Under the pieces are notes generated by a model, which saw nothing but the letters and a program-made list of their open reading frames with translations, ran no database searches and was not told the DNA's origin. From Scatomorpha sp964345235 (GTDB lineage Bacteria > Bacillota > Clostridia > Oscillospirales > Oscillospiraceae): DNA of 64,000 nt. Each line of letters opens with the position of its first letter. Position 1 is the first letter of the stretch. Both the position numbers and the translations under genes were made by a program. Shown here piece after piece: positions 51,442-60,176 of the stretch. The stretch lies in contig CAYFQE010000001.1 in the NCBI GenBank assembly GCA_964345235.1, positions 177,762 to 241,761 of the forward strand. Direction: 5' to 3'.

Positions 51442-53379
51442 TTACATAAAGATAAAGCAGTAGGCAATTACGCTCGCAAGAGCAACAACACCCCACATGA
51501 CATATGTATTTGTGATTCCGTTATGGGCTTCCGACATATACCCGAGATATTTTCTTAGATTGTGCTTAAATCCCCAAAAGAGATCGGCGCCGCCAACCTG
51601 CGAATATTCGTGCGCTTCGCCTCCGAAGAAAGTTTGATATTTGCTCTCTATAATCTCTTCCGATGCTCTGCTTGTCTTCTTTTTACCCGTAAGGGAAACG
51701 AGTACCACGGCGGCCATTACTATGATAAAGAGCAATAGCCATGCTTTAGGTTGCCAGTTTCCGGCGAAAACTATTTCGTTATCCGCCAACGCTCCGACAT
51801 CGCCAAGTGTGGTCAGGGCATATCCCTCGCCCATTGCAGAATCTATATATGCCTGAGCATTCAGAGTAGCTCTTGTTGCAGGTCCTATGAAAAACTGGAG
51901 CATCTGCTTGGGCAATATACCTGTTAAGAAGCAAAGAAGCGCCATTATCCACATAGGAATTCTCATTCCCAGTGGGGACTCCTTGACATTTGCATACTCC
52001 AAGGGCATTTCTCCAAAGAACACCGACTGACCAACCTTAACGAAGGATGCCAATGTTAAAACCGAGCTCACAACAGCAATGACCGCAACTAAGGCATAGC
52101 CGATACTGCCCGAAGAGAGAGCCTTTTCGAAGCTTGCCTGATAGATCATCCATTTGGAAACAAATCCGTTAAACGGAGGAATACCGCTTATAGAGAATGC
52201 TCCCACCATAAAGAGCGCTGCTGTCTGCGGCATTTTCCTTGCCAAGCCGCCCAGCTTTTCAAGCTTTGTTGTGCCGGTGGCATAGAGCACGGAACCGGCT
52301 GTAAGGAAGAGCAGTCCCTTAAACAGTGTGTGGTTTATAGCGTGATACAGACCGCCCGCTATGCCCAATGCCGTGCATAAGCCCAAGCTTGTGAGTATAT
52401 AGCCTATCTGCGAAATACTGTGGAATGCAAGCAGTCTCTTAAAGTCGTGCTGATTCAGCGCCATTGTTACACAGAGGAACATTGACACAACGCCGATAAT
52501 TACCAGTCCTGTTTGCATAGCGGACATACCCATTGTCCTGAAAAGGAAGTAGGATACTCTGATGATGCCATACACACCGGTTTTAGTGAAAACTCCCGAT
52601 ATTAAAACCGAGACCGAGGACGGCGCTGCGGCGTGCGCATCTGCCGCTATCGGGTGGAACGGAACCATGAAAGCCTTTGTGCCGAAACCGACAAACAAAA
52701 GGGCAAATGCTAAAACCATAGACGGATTCATCCTACCCATTGCCATAGCGGAAATCTGAGCCAAGTTGAGCGTGTGGCAGTTTGCATAGATTAACGCTAT
52801 ACCCAAGAGAATTGAAGACGAGCCTATAGTGCCGACAACCAAATACTTGAATGCGGCTTCTCTTGCATTGGGGTTCCATGTTCTGAAGGCTGTAAGCGCA
52901 ACTGCTGCGAAAGTCATAATCTCGAGCATAATGTATATGTTGAAAAGATCGCCCGAGAGAACAATTCCCATGACGCCGCCGGCGAGCATAAGGTAAAGTG
53001 TGAAGAAGTTAGCGCGGCTGTCATCTTGCTTAATATACTTATATGAATAGAGACCGGATAAACAGACGGCTATTGCAACCAAAAGTCCGAAGAACAGCGA
53101 GAGCGCGTCTACCTCAATTGCAATGCCTATGGCGTATGAATCAACAGGCGTCCAGTTACCCAACCAATAAGTAATGATATGCCCATCAATCATAACAGGT
53201 AAAATAAGCATGCAGAGCATTCCCAAGCTGCCGATAACGCTTATCGCAACAACAATGTTTCTAAGAACTGTGTGTTTTCCTATTAGGGTCACCAAAAAGG
53301 CTCCCAAAAAAAGAATCATTATGGCAAGTACGGGAAAATGGTTTAATGTCTCTAGAGGCAATAAATATGAATAACTCAT
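51442..53379 (-). CDS. mbhH: Hydrogenase antiporter-like subunit MbhH (MnhD/NuoN-like) with a C-terminal extension
   Basis: 645 residues, about 14 membrane helices in the first 530, with the LMLEIMTF region and VFTKTGVYGIIR carrying the conserved Glu/Lys of ion-pumping NuoL/M/N subunits. After residue 532 a further membrane helix (about 547-565), a soluble segment containing YQTFFGGEAHEYSQVGG, and a final helix are added. The separate MbhI gene of the archaeal locus is not seen, so this tail may be a fused MbhI. It overlaps the mbhG stop by four bases. Confidence 0.9.
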   Translation of the reverse strand: MSYSYLLPLETLNHFPVLAIMILFLGAFLVTLIGKHTVLRNIVVAISVIGSLGMLCMLILPVMIDGHIITYWLGNWTPVDSYAIGIAIEVDALSLFFGLLVAIAVCLSGLYSYKYIKQDDSRANFFTLYLMLAGGVMGIVLSGDLFNIYIMLEIMTFAAVALTAFRTWNPNAREAAFKYLVVGTIGSSSILLGIALIYANCHTLNLAQISAMAMGRMNPSMVLAFALLFVGFGTKAFMVPFHPIAADAHAAAPSSVSVLISGVFTKTGVYGIIRVSYFLFRTMGMSAMQTGLVIIGVVSMFLCVTMALNQHDFKRLLAFHSISQIGYILTSLGLCTALGIAGGLYHAINHTLFKGLLFLTAGSVLYATGTTKLEKLGGLARKMPQTAALFMVGAFSISGIPPFNGFVSKWMIYQASFEKALSSGSIGYALVAVIAVVSSVLTLASFVKVGQSVFFGEMPLEYANVKESPLGMRIPMWIMALLCFLTGILPKQMLQFFIGPATRATLNAQAYIDSAMGEGYALTTLGDVGALADNEIVFAGNWQPKAWLLLFIIVMAAVVLVSLTGKKKTSRASEEIIESKYQTFFGGEAHEYSQVGGADLFWGFKHNLRKYLGYMSEAHNGITNTYVMWGVVALASVIAYCFIFM

Positions 53380-53726
53380 CCGTGCAGCCTCCTAATCTCT
53401 CTCGCATCCAGCGTGCCGTACTCACTGTACATCTTGATGCACAGTGCAATCGACATAGCTGTGACACACGCACCGATAACGATGCTTGTAAGTGTAAGAG
53501 CCTGGGGTATCGGGTCTACAAAATACATCCCCTTTTGAATTTCGGCTAAGGTATAGACAGGAGCCGTTCCGCCTCTGTTGAAGCCTACGCTCACTATCAT
53601 AAGGTTTAAGCCATAGTCAACTATGCCCATACCCATAACTATTCTTATTATGTTGTGATTTTGCATCATAACATAAAAGCCAATTGCAAAAAGGAGGATA
53701 GAGGCTATATAGTTTACTTGCATCAT
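53376..53726 (-). CDS. mbhG: Hydrogenase membrane subunit MbhG (MnhC/NuoK-like)
   Basis: 116 residues with three membrane helices. The pattern of the Mrp antiporter subunit C is clear (GFYVMMQNHNIIRIVMGMGI, then PIPQALTLTSIVIG, then the third helix). It follows the MnhB-like mbhF by one base and overlaps mbhH by four. Part of the ion-translocating domain that couples H2 formation to Na+ or H+ export. Confidence 0.93.
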   Translation of the reverse strand: MMQVNYIASILLFAIGFYVMMQNHNIIRIVMGMGIVDYGLNLMIVSVGFNRGGTAPVYTLAEIQKGMYFVDPIPQALTLTSIVIGACVTAMSIALCIKMYSEYGTLDAREIRRLHG

Positions 53727-53727
53727 T

Positions 53728-54189
53728 TTACTTTCCCTCCTCCTCTGCTTTGAAATCCTTGATAAGCAGACCGATGATTATAAAGAGCAGCAGACTGACG
53801 CCTGTGAGCACCTTATAGCCGACGGCCAAATTCATCAAAAAGATTGTTCCGCTCGACCATACAGCTCCGAATTCACCGCTGTGGGCAAAAACATTGCGGC
53901 AGAAGTTGAATCCGAAGTATATTCCCAGCAAAGCAAATATTATATAGGCTATCGAGCCTATCATCTCATTTGTGTGAAGTCCATGCGGACAGAAGCTGTC
54001 CCTTACTCCCTCAGCTCCGTAAGCCAAGAAAATAAGTACGACCGAAACAGCGACAACAACGCCTCCCTGGAATCCGCCTCCGGGGCTTATATGTCCATGA
54101 AAGATAACCGCAAAACCATATACGAGAGCAATAGGCAGCAAGAAATCAGCCATACACCTGACAATCAAATCGTCTTTTCTGTTATTCAT
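53728..54189 (-). CDS. mbhF: Hydrogenase membrane subunit MbhF (MnhB-like)
   Basis: 153 residues from ATG 54189 (MNNRKDDLIV), chosen because GGAGG lies immediately upstream; a longer frame from 54249 has no such site. FHGHISPGGGFQGGVVVAV is the MnhB signature. Four membrane helices. Its start overlaps the last codons of mbhE by 8 bases. Confidence 0.92.
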   Translation of the reverse strand: MNNRKDDLIVRCMADFLLPIALVYGFAVIFHGHISPGGGFQGGVVVAVSVVLIFLAYGAEGVRDSFCPHGLHTNEMIGSIAYIIFALLGIYFGFNFCRNVFAHSGEFGAVWSSGTIFLMNLAVGYKVLTGVSLLLFIIIGLLIKDFKAEEEGK

Positions 54190-54538
54190 CGCCATCCTCC
54201 CATCTGGCGCGCGGCTTTCTGAGAATGGCCGCAGTGCCTGATATTGCAATTACAAGAATGAATGCCTCGCCCATTGTGTCGTAACCTCTGAAGTCGAATA
54301 CGATAGAAGTTACATCGTTAACAGCATTTGTTTCTTTAATGTTTTTCTTAACTATTATGGCTGCCGCACCGTCAGCATCGGAAGTATCGTAATCTTTATC
54401 GGGGTTCTGAAGAATCTCGTAAACATCCGTATTGCTGCCGTCATAAGTAATCGGCACATTTTTTTGCATATCGGATACGGAAAAAACACCAAAGGCAATA
54501 ATGATTATAAGAGCGAGAGCCGAAACCAGTTTTTTCAT
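54182..54538 (-). CDS. mbhE: Hydrogenase membrane subunit MbhE (MnhA C-terminal-like)
   Basis: 118 residues: a signal-anchor helix (about 5-22), a soluble loop (about 25-80) and a second helix containing FDFRGYDTMGEAFILVIAI, the DFRGxDTxGE pattern of the MnhA C-terminal domain and MbhE. The loop is presumably on the outer side. Tightly packed between DUF4040 (mbhD) and mbhF with overlaps of four and eight bases. Confidence 0.88.
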   Translation of the reverse strand: MKKLVSALALIIIIAFGVFSVSDMQKNVPITYDGSNTDVYEILQNPDKDYDTSDADGAAAIIVKKNIKETNAVNDVTSIVFDFRGYDTMGEAFILVIAISGTAAILRKPRARWEDGDE

Positions 54539-54786
54539 TTCTCAGCCTCCTCCTTTGTCTTTGCAAGCGCAACAACAAATATAATTGTTGTAAGTACAAC
54601 TCCTACCGCCACCTCGGCAATAGCGACGTCGGGCGCATGGAGCAGTATGAACTCAAGAGTCATAAAGCTTCCGCATACCCCCAAGGCAATCACTGCCGAC
54701 AAGGTTCTTTTAAGTGTTGCCGCCATAAGGGCCGACACAACAATTCCTATTACGACAAGAGTATTTAGAATAAACAGTAAATCCAT
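54535..54786 (-). CDS. mbhD: Hydrogenase membrane subunit MbhD (DUF4040)
   Basis: 83 residues from ATG 54786, which overlaps the mbhC stop as TAATG and has GGGGAGGAG upstream. Two to three membrane helices with HAPDVAIAEVAVG, the conserved motif of DUF4040/MnhA C-terminal segments. In the Mrp antiporter this segment is part of MnhA; in Mbh it is a separate gene, as here. Confidence 0.9.
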   Translation of the reverse strand: MDLLFILNTLVVIGIVVSALMAATLKRTLSAVIALGVCGSFMTLEFILLHAPDVAIAEVAVGVVLTTIIFVVALAKTKEEAEK

Positions 54787-55184
54787 TATTCTTTCTCCTC
54801 CCCGTCGCATTTTTCTTCTATTTCAACACTTATCTCTTCTGTTTCATCGGTCTGCACAAAATCATTAACTTCCATTTCTACAGTTTCATTTCCCCTAACC
54901 CACGCGGCTTTGGCTATTGCATGAGCGCCTGCGGGATTTTGGATTATGTATATAACTGCAATGAAAAGTATTTTTGCAGATGTTCCTGCGCTCTTTAGTA
55001 CAAATATCGAGTAGAGCAGACCCGCAATAAGAGCCAAGAACAGCCCCAATGTCGCAATGTTTGTGGAGGACTGCATTCTGCAAAAACAATCCGGCATTCT
55101 TAAGAGGCCGACAGTTCCGGCAAAGGCGAAAAATGCACCTAAAAACAGCAGAACATCTAAAACAATTTTAAGTGTCATACTCAT
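54786..55184 (-). CDS. mbhC: Hydrogenase membrane subunit MbhC (MnhG-like)
   Basis: 132 residues, three membrane helices with TVGLLRMPDCFCRMQSSTN and the typical FLQNPAGAH-like YIIQNPAGAHAIAKAA of MnhG. The last 35 residues are an acidic Glu-rich tail. The start overlaps mbhB by four bases. Supplies part of the ion channel of the Mrp-like module. Confidence 0.92.
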   Translation of the reverse strand: MSMTLKIVLDVLLFLGAFFAFAGTVGLLRMPDCFCRMQSSTNIATLGLFLALIAGLLYSIFVLKSAGTSAKILFIAVIYIIQNPAGAHAIAKAAWVRGNETVEMEVNDFVQTDETEEISVEIEEKCDGEEKE

Positions 55185-55444
55185 AGCGCACCCTCCAAAT
55201 ATTTGGCATAGAGAACCGTGCCAACAAAGCCAAGCATGGCCGTAACCACTGCGACGTCGAGGTATATGCCTCTTCCGCTGTATAAAGCGAATAGCACAAG
55301 AGCCACATCGGTGAGTATCTCCATACTGTCTGCGACAACAGCTCTGTCAACAACGCTGGGCCCCTTCGCCAAGCGATAGAAGAGAATCAGAGCTAAAACA
55401 ATGTAGAAAATAGCGAAATACAGGAGTTCCGGCATTATATTCAT
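55181..55444 (-). CDS. mbhB: Hydrogenase membrane subunit MbhB (MnhF-like)
   Basis: 87 residues, three helices. The central RLAKGPSVVDRAVVADSMEIL is the MnhF signature (GPxxxDRxxxxD). Overlaps mbhA by four bases and mbhC by four bases. Confidence 0.93.
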   Translation of the reverse strand: MNIMPELLYFAIFYIVLALILFYRLAKGPSVVDRAVVADSMEILTDVALVLFALYSGRGIYLDVAVVTAMLGFVGTVLYAKYLEGAL

Positions 55445-55983
55445 TTAAATACCCTCCTTACCCATTTTTCCATTGTACCCTTTATGTCGTCTCCGGCACT
55501 CACTCTGTCTTTATCCTCAAAGCTTAAGCAGTGAATATAGTAGTAAGTCTTATTTCCCTCTTCACTCGCTTCTTCCTCTATGTCAACCGTGATTGTGCCG
55601 GGAGTAAGCGTAATGGAGTTTGCAAGCATTGCCTTTCCATAGTCCGATTCTAAGTTCACCGGAATCTTCACAATTGCGGGCTTTATCGGAAGCTTAGGAT
55701 TGAGGGCTCTGAATGCAACATCAAGGTTTGCCTTTATAAGCTCGATGGGGAAAATAATTATTGCGTAGATGAGCATGTTCACAAGCTTTAACGGATTAAA
55801 AAGCCAAAAGGGCTTTTCGTGAATGAGGAACCTTGCCGAAAAGAGCGCAACGGCTACTGCAACCAACGCACCGAGAATCAGTTCATCCAAGTTCACACTC
55901 CAGGTTATAAGCATCCAGAATGCAAAGCAAAGAATAAATGTTGAGATGAATGCAGCAAAACTTGTTTTCTTTCTTATATTCAA
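55441..55983 (-). CDS. mbhA: Hydrogenase membrane subunit MbhA (MnhE-like)
   Basis: 180 residues, two to three membrane helices in the first 100, then a soluble C-terminal part with LANSITLTPGTITVDIE and YIHCL, the MnhE hallmarks. It starts the Mrp-like half of the locus, 26 bases after hypA, with a GGAGG ribosome binding site. Confidence 0.93.
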   Translation of the reverse strand: MNIRKKTSFAAFISTFILCFAFWMLITWSVNLDELILGALVAVAVALFSARFLIHEKPFWLFNPLKLVNMLIYAIIIFPIELIKANLDVAFRALNPKLPIKPAIVKIPVNLESDYGKAMLANSITLTPGTITVDIEEEASEEGNKTYYYIHCLSFEDKDRVSAGDDIKGTMEKWVRRVFK

Positions 55984-56009
55984 GTTAACACCTCCCCAGG
56001 TTTATTTAC

Positions 56010-56345
56010 TTATTGAACTTCCAAAGAATCTATGTAAAACTCTCGCCCTTCAACAATCTTGAATAATCGGCTGGAGCAGGCCGGACACTTGGCGTTTTCG
56101 GGTTTACCCTTATATCCACAGTCTTTGCAGTGCATCTTGACTTCTTTTGTTTTTACCGCAAGGGCGGCTCCCTCTGCAATTGTATTTTTTGATGCATATG
56201 GGAAGAAATCATGGAGACATGCCGGAATTACTCCGCTTACCTCACCAACCACAAGATTAATCGAAATAACCTTTTTAAAGCCTTTTTCCTTAGACTCTTT
56301 GTCTATAATATTGAGAATATTTTGTATTATTGCAAGCTCGTGCAT
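56010..56345 (-). CDS. hypA: Hydrogenase nickel metallochaperone HypA
   Basis: 111 residues. The N-terminal MHELAI (Met1-His2-Glu3) supplies the nickel ligands and the zinc domain has CKDCG and CPAC. It delivers Ni to the large-subunit active site. Encoded directly after mbhL (stop and start are adjacent) and before the Mrp-like genes. HypB, its usual GTPase partner, is not in the window. Confidence 0.95.
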   Translation of the reverse strand: MHELAIIQNILNIIDKESKEKGFKKVISINLVVGEVSGVIPACLHDFFPYASKNTIAEGAALAVKTKEVKMHCKDCGYKGKPENAKCPACSSRLFKIVEGREFYIDSLEVQ

Positions 56346-57431
56346 TTATCTGTCTAAGCAGCTGAAGCATGGATCTATGCTCGCTATGATAAGGCCTGCA
56401 TCTGAAACCGTATTATTGCGGAGCATATACGGTACGGTAGGAGTGTTTCTGAATGAAGGAGCATGAATGCTTACCCTGTGGTTCGTGAGTTGGTTGTTTC
56501 CGGCCACGAAATATGTAACTTGGCCCCTTGGCGCTTCATGGCGGGCAAACGATACGCCCTCTTTAATCCTCACCAATTTTTTGCCGACACTATTGATTGA
56601 TCCCTCAGGAAGATTCTCAATTGCCTGCTTGAGTATTTTCGCACTCTCATAGCATTCCAGAGCTCTGACAACTACTCTGGCAAAAACATCGCACGAATCG
56701 ACTACCGGCACATTAAACTCGAACTCATCATAGCTTGAGTAGGGGCTGTCGCGTCTGACATCGATATTTACGCCTGATGCTCTTGCATGAGGTCCAATTG
56801 CGCCGAGTCTGATGGCATCCTCTGTGGTCAAAACTCCAACACCCTTTGTGCGCATTGCAATTGTCGTATCGTTTAGAACTATATCGACGATTTTATCTAA
56901 TATCGGCCCAACCTTGGAAAGCTTTTCCATAAAGCTTCTGCGCATATCATCGGATATATCTCTTCTGGAGCCGCCTATGACAACCATAGCATAATTAACT
57001 CGGTTGCCGGAAAGCTCCTCTAGCATATCCATTATGAGCTCTCGCACATCCCAAATGTGCATAAACAGGCTGTCGTGTCCTATGATGTGCGCCGCTATGC
57101 CGGCCCACAGCAAATGAGAGTGTAGGCGCTCAAGTTCGGCAGTTATGACTCGGATATACTGTCCGCGCCTAGGTACCTCGACCTCGTTTATATTCTCAAC
57201 TGCCATTGCATAAGTAAGAGCGTGGCAGTGAGAGCAGATTCCGCAAACTCTCTCTACTAAAACCAATGTCTGTACGACATTTCTTTCGGTAGCAAGCTTT
57301 TCGATGCCCCTGTGGTTGTAACCGACAAAAACCTCAGCGTCCTTTATCAGCTCGCCCTCAACGATAAGCCTGGCGTGAACAGGCTCTTCAAGCGCCGGAT
57401 GATAGGGTCCTATAGGGATGATATAGCTCAT
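56346..57431 (-). CDS. mbhL: [NiFe]-hydrogenase large subunit (MbhL type)
   Basis: 361 residues, the catalytic subunit that forms H2. The four nickel-iron ligands are present: Cys63 and Cys66 in RVCGICSHC and Cys355 and Cys358 in DPCFSC. The protein ends only three residues later (LDR). Most large subunits carry a cleavable C-terminal extension after this motif, so this one should need no endopeptidase. All four cysteines argue against the sulfur-reducing MBS relatives, which lack some of them. The start overlaps the mbhK stop by four bases. Confidence 0.95.
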   Translation of the reverse strand: MSYIIPIGPYHPALEEPVHARLIVEGELIKDAEVFVGYNHRGIEKLATERNVVQTLVLVERVCGICSHCHALTYAMAVENINEVEVPRRGQYIRVITAELERLHSHLLWAGIAAHIIGHDSLFMHIWDVRELIMDMLEELSGNRVNYAMVVIGGSRRDISDDMRRSFMEKLSKVGPILDKIVDIVLNDTTIAMRTKGVGVLTTEDAIRLGAIGPHARASGVNIDVRRDSPYSSYDEFEFNVPVVDSCDVFARVVVRALECYESAKILKQAIENLPEGSINSVGKKLVRIKEGVSFARHEAPRGQVTYFVAGNNQLTNHRVSIHAPSFRNTPTVPYMLRNNTVSDAGLIIASIDPCFSCLDR

Positions 57432-57847
57432 TCTTCCTCACCTCCTTCTGTAATCATTTCGTCTCTCTTCTCCAGAAGATCTGACAGTGACGAAACAAGG
57501 ATTTGACCCTTGCCCTGCGTCACTAACATGTTTTCAGGCAAGAAAAGTCTTGCCGATGTATCCAGACCCTCAAATTCAATTCCCAGAAGCTCATGAATCT
57601 CGATTTCAGGCCAAGTAGCCGCATCGGAATAAATATCCGATATACTTGGGATCACTGTTTCTCCCACAACATAATACGACTCGACCCACGGATCCACAGC
57701 GTACTCATAAGAAATCTGAACTTGGCCGTCAGTCTGAATGAATCCGTGTATCATAGCCAAGCTGATACCTTCGTGACGCATTCTCAAAGCTGTCGGCACC
57801 ACTTCTTCTTTGCTGATCTGGAACCTTCTGTACTCTTGTGACTGCAT
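57428..57847 (-). CDS. mbhK: Hydrogenase NuoC-like subunit (MbhK)
   Basis: 139 residues. The 30-kDa (NuoC) family signature WPEIEIHELLGIEFEGL is present, followed by the LFLPENM segment. It packs against the large subunit, scaffolding the peripheral arm. It follows hypE by 48 bases, the largest gap within the upper half of the locus, with a good GGGGTGGAA ribosome binding site. Confidence 0.9.
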   Translation of the reverse strand: MQSQEYRRFQISKEEVVPTALRMRHEGISLAMIHGFIQTDGQVQISYEYAVDPWVESYYVVGETVIPSISDIYSDAATWPEIEIHELLGIEFEGLDTSARLFLPENMLVTQGKGQILVSSLSDLLEKRDEMITEGGEEE

Positions 57848-57895
57848 TCTTCCACCCCGCTATCTTTTAATGATGTATATTTAATAAATTTGCTC

Positions 57896-58894
57896 TCAAC
57901 ATATTCTGGGAAGCTGCGCACCGCTTAGTTTCTGCAGTACTCTTCCCCCGCCGATTTTTGTGTGCATAATCAGTCTGCCCGGATATTTTTCCGTAACTTC
58001 GCCGATAATTGCAGCATTGCGTCCGCTTGAAAGCTCTTTGAGCTTTTTAAGCGCCTCTTCTGCCACGGTTTCTGAAACAACCGCAACCACCCTGCCCTCA
58101 CATGCGCAATAAAGAGGATCGAGCCCTAAAATCTCACATGCCGCATTGACCGCTTTGTTAACAGGTATGCTGTCCTCCTTAAGCTCTATTGAGAACTTTG
58201 TGTCCTCGATAAACTCGTTTAAGGTCGTTGCAAGTCCTCCTCGAGTCGGATCCCGCATTAGGCGAAGCTCTTTCCCAAAACTAATGAGCCGCTCTGTTAT
58301 GTCGAAGACTCCCGCACAGTCGGAGAGAATATTTCCCTCAAGCATACCGCTTCGAGCAAGCATAACAGCCGTACCATGGTTACCTATCTCGCCTGAAACA
58401 ACAACTTTATCTCCGGCTCTTATGTTCTTGGGTGTTAAATCCGTGCATATCGCTTTGCCAACACAGGATGTATTTATATAAATGCCGTCTCCCCTGTTTT
58501 TTTCTACAACCTTGGTGTCTCCGGTGACGACTTTTACACCGTTTTTTCTTGCCTCCTCGGCAATTGAGGAAATAATCTTTTCGAGCTTATCAAGCTCGAA
58601 GCCTTCTTCTATTATTAATGACAAGCTCATATACTCTGCTTTCCCACCGCTTACGGCAATATCATTAACACTGCCGCATACAGAGAGCTTGCCGATATCG
58701 CCTCCCGGGAAAAAAACGGGTGAAACAACAAAGCTGTCTGTTGTAAAAAAACTTTTTCCCCCCGTGCATATGCATGCAGAGTCCAAAAGCGGAGCGGAGC
58801 TGTCTTCATATAGCTTGGAAACTATTAAGTTTTCGATTAGCTCTGAGGTTTTCTGACCTCCGCTGCCGTAGTCTAATGTGATAATGCCTTCCAT
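57896..58894 (-). CDS. hypE: Hydrogenase maturation factor HypE
   Basis: 332 residues. Dehydrates the carbamoyl group on its C-terminal cysteine to make the cyanide ligands of the NiFe site. DYGSGGQKT near the N-terminus, GDTKVVEKN for ATP binding, and the terminal PRIC with the essential cysteine are present. Follows hypD by nine bases. Confidence 0.96.
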   Translation of the reverse strand: MEGIITLDYGSGGQKTSELIENLIVSKLYEDSSAPLLDSACICTGGKSFFTTDSFVVSPVFFPGGDIGKLSVCGSVNDIAVSGGKAEYMSLSLIIEEGFELDKLEKIISSIAEEARKNGVKVVTGDTKVVEKNRGDGIYINTSCVGKAICTDLTPKNIRAGDKVVVSGEIGNHGTAVMLARSGMLEGNILSDCAGVFDITERLISFGKELRLMRDPTRGGLATTLNEFIEDTKFSIELKEDSIPVNKAVNAACEILGLDPLYCACEGRVVAVVSETVAEEALKKLKELSSGRNAAIIGEVTEKYPGRLIMHTKIGGGRVLQKLSGAQLPRIC

Positions 58895-58903
58895 CTGTCT
58901 TCC

Positions 58904-59968
58904 TTAGCCCAGTATACCGCTGTATTTATATTCCGCTGCGCACGCTCCCTCGGAAGAAACCATACAAGGTCCTATCGGTTCTAAGGGTGTGCAATGCTTT
59001 GAAAAAAACGGACATTCACGAGGTTCTATTTGTCCTTTTATTACATCGCCGCAACGGCAAGCTGTTTTGAGATTTTTGCCGATTTTAATGCAGAACTTAT
59101 CTATAGCATCAAATTCCCTGAATTCTTTTCGAATCGAAAATCCGCTCTCTTTTAGTTCTCCCAAGCCTCTCCATAGACTTGTAGATGTATAGAAAACTTC
59201 TTCTATTGCCCGCTGAGCGAGTAAATTGCCTTCTTTTTTCACAACGCTTTCATATGCATTTAAAAGCTTCGATTTCTTATTATGTACCATTTCGCTCAAT
59301 AAGTAAATGGAATAAATTATATTCTCAGGCTCAAACCCGGCTATGACTGACGGGATTTCATAATCTTCTACTAAGAACCGAAATCCGTTCTCTCCTATTA
59401 CCATACCGACATGACCCGGACAAAGAAATCCGTCTATATTGAAATCATCAGACTCTATGAGGCTTCTAAGGGCAGGCTCAACAAGACGCATCATCGGAAA
59501 AACCGAAAAGTTTTTTATATTTCTCTCTTTGGCCGCCTTTATTGCCGCCGCTGTTCCCGGAGCCGTTGTTTCAAATCCGACTCCCAAAAAAACAACTTCT
59601 TTATCGAGAAAATTTTCTGCGAGCTTTAATGCATCCATGGCCGAATATACCATTTGGATATTTGCGCCTTCCGCCTTAAGTCTTAGTAAATTTTGTCCTC
59701 TTAAGCTTCCCGGAACTTTCAGCATATCGCCGAAGCTGGATATAATGACATTATTTTTTTCTGTGAGCTTAAACACGGCATCCATAATTTCGGGAGGCAT
59801 TACGCAAACAGGACATCCGGGACCGGAAACCAACTTTATATTTTCGGGCAAAATACTTTTAATGCCGCTCTTGGCTATGGACATTGTATGCGTACCGCAG
59901 ACTTCCATAATCCTGATTTTTTCTCCGCTATATGAACTTAGTTTGGCTACAAGCTCATCCGCACGCAT
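58904..59968 (-). CDS. hypD: Hydrogenase maturation factor HypD
   Basis: 354 residues. [4Fe-4S] scaffold protein on which Fe(CN)2CO is built with HypC. MEVCGTHTM, SGPGCPVCV, CPGHVGMVIG and the C-terminal CRCGDVIKGQIEPREC are all conserved. It overlaps hypC by 14 bases. Confidence 0.97.
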   Translation of the reverse strand: MRADELVAKLSSYSGEKIRIMEVCGTHTMSIAKSGIKSILPENIKLVSGPGCPVCVMPPEIMDAVFKLTEKNNVIISSFGDMLKVPGSLRGQNLLRLKAEGANIQMVYSAMDALKLAENFLDKEVVFLGVGFETTAPGTAAAIKAAKERNIKNFSVFPMMRLVEPALRSLIESDDFNIDGFLCPGHVGMVIGENGFRFLVEDYEIPSVIAGFEPENIIYSIYLLSEMVHNKKSKLLNAYESVVKKEGNLLAQRAIEEVFYTSTSLWRGLGELKESGFSIRKEFREFDAIDKFCIKIGKNLKTACRCGDVIKGQIEPRECPFFSKHCTPLEPIGPCMVSSEGACAAEYKYSGILG

Positions 59969-60176
59969 CTTTGTACTCTTTCCACTCCTTTATATTTTGC
60001 TTTGCATCTTCCTCGCTCATTCGCTCAACCGCAAAGCCGGCGTGAACCATAAGGTATTCGCCTATTTTAGGATTTTTAATGAAATCAAGAGCTATTTCAC
60101 GGCTAATGCCGTCGTATTCTCCGACTCCCGTCTTTCCGTTTATTTTTACAAGTTTAAGTGGTACTGCCAGACACAT
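59955..60176 (-). CDS. hypC: Hydrogenase maturation chaperone HypC
   Basis: 73 residues. Begins MCLAVPLK with the essential Cys2, which carries iron with HypD. It overlaps hypF by 23 bases and hypD by 14. Both overlaps suggest coupled translation of the F-C-D genes. Confidence 0.95.
   Translation of the reverse strand: MCLAVPLKLVKINGKTGVGEYDGISREIALDFIKNPKIGEYLMVHAGFAVERMSEEDAKQNIKEWKEYKDACG

Noticed and set aside
56346..57431. MbhL as the sulfur-reducing MBS relative
   Set aside because: All four nickel-iron cysteines are present and hyp maturation genes are included. MBS large subunits lack some of these cysteines.
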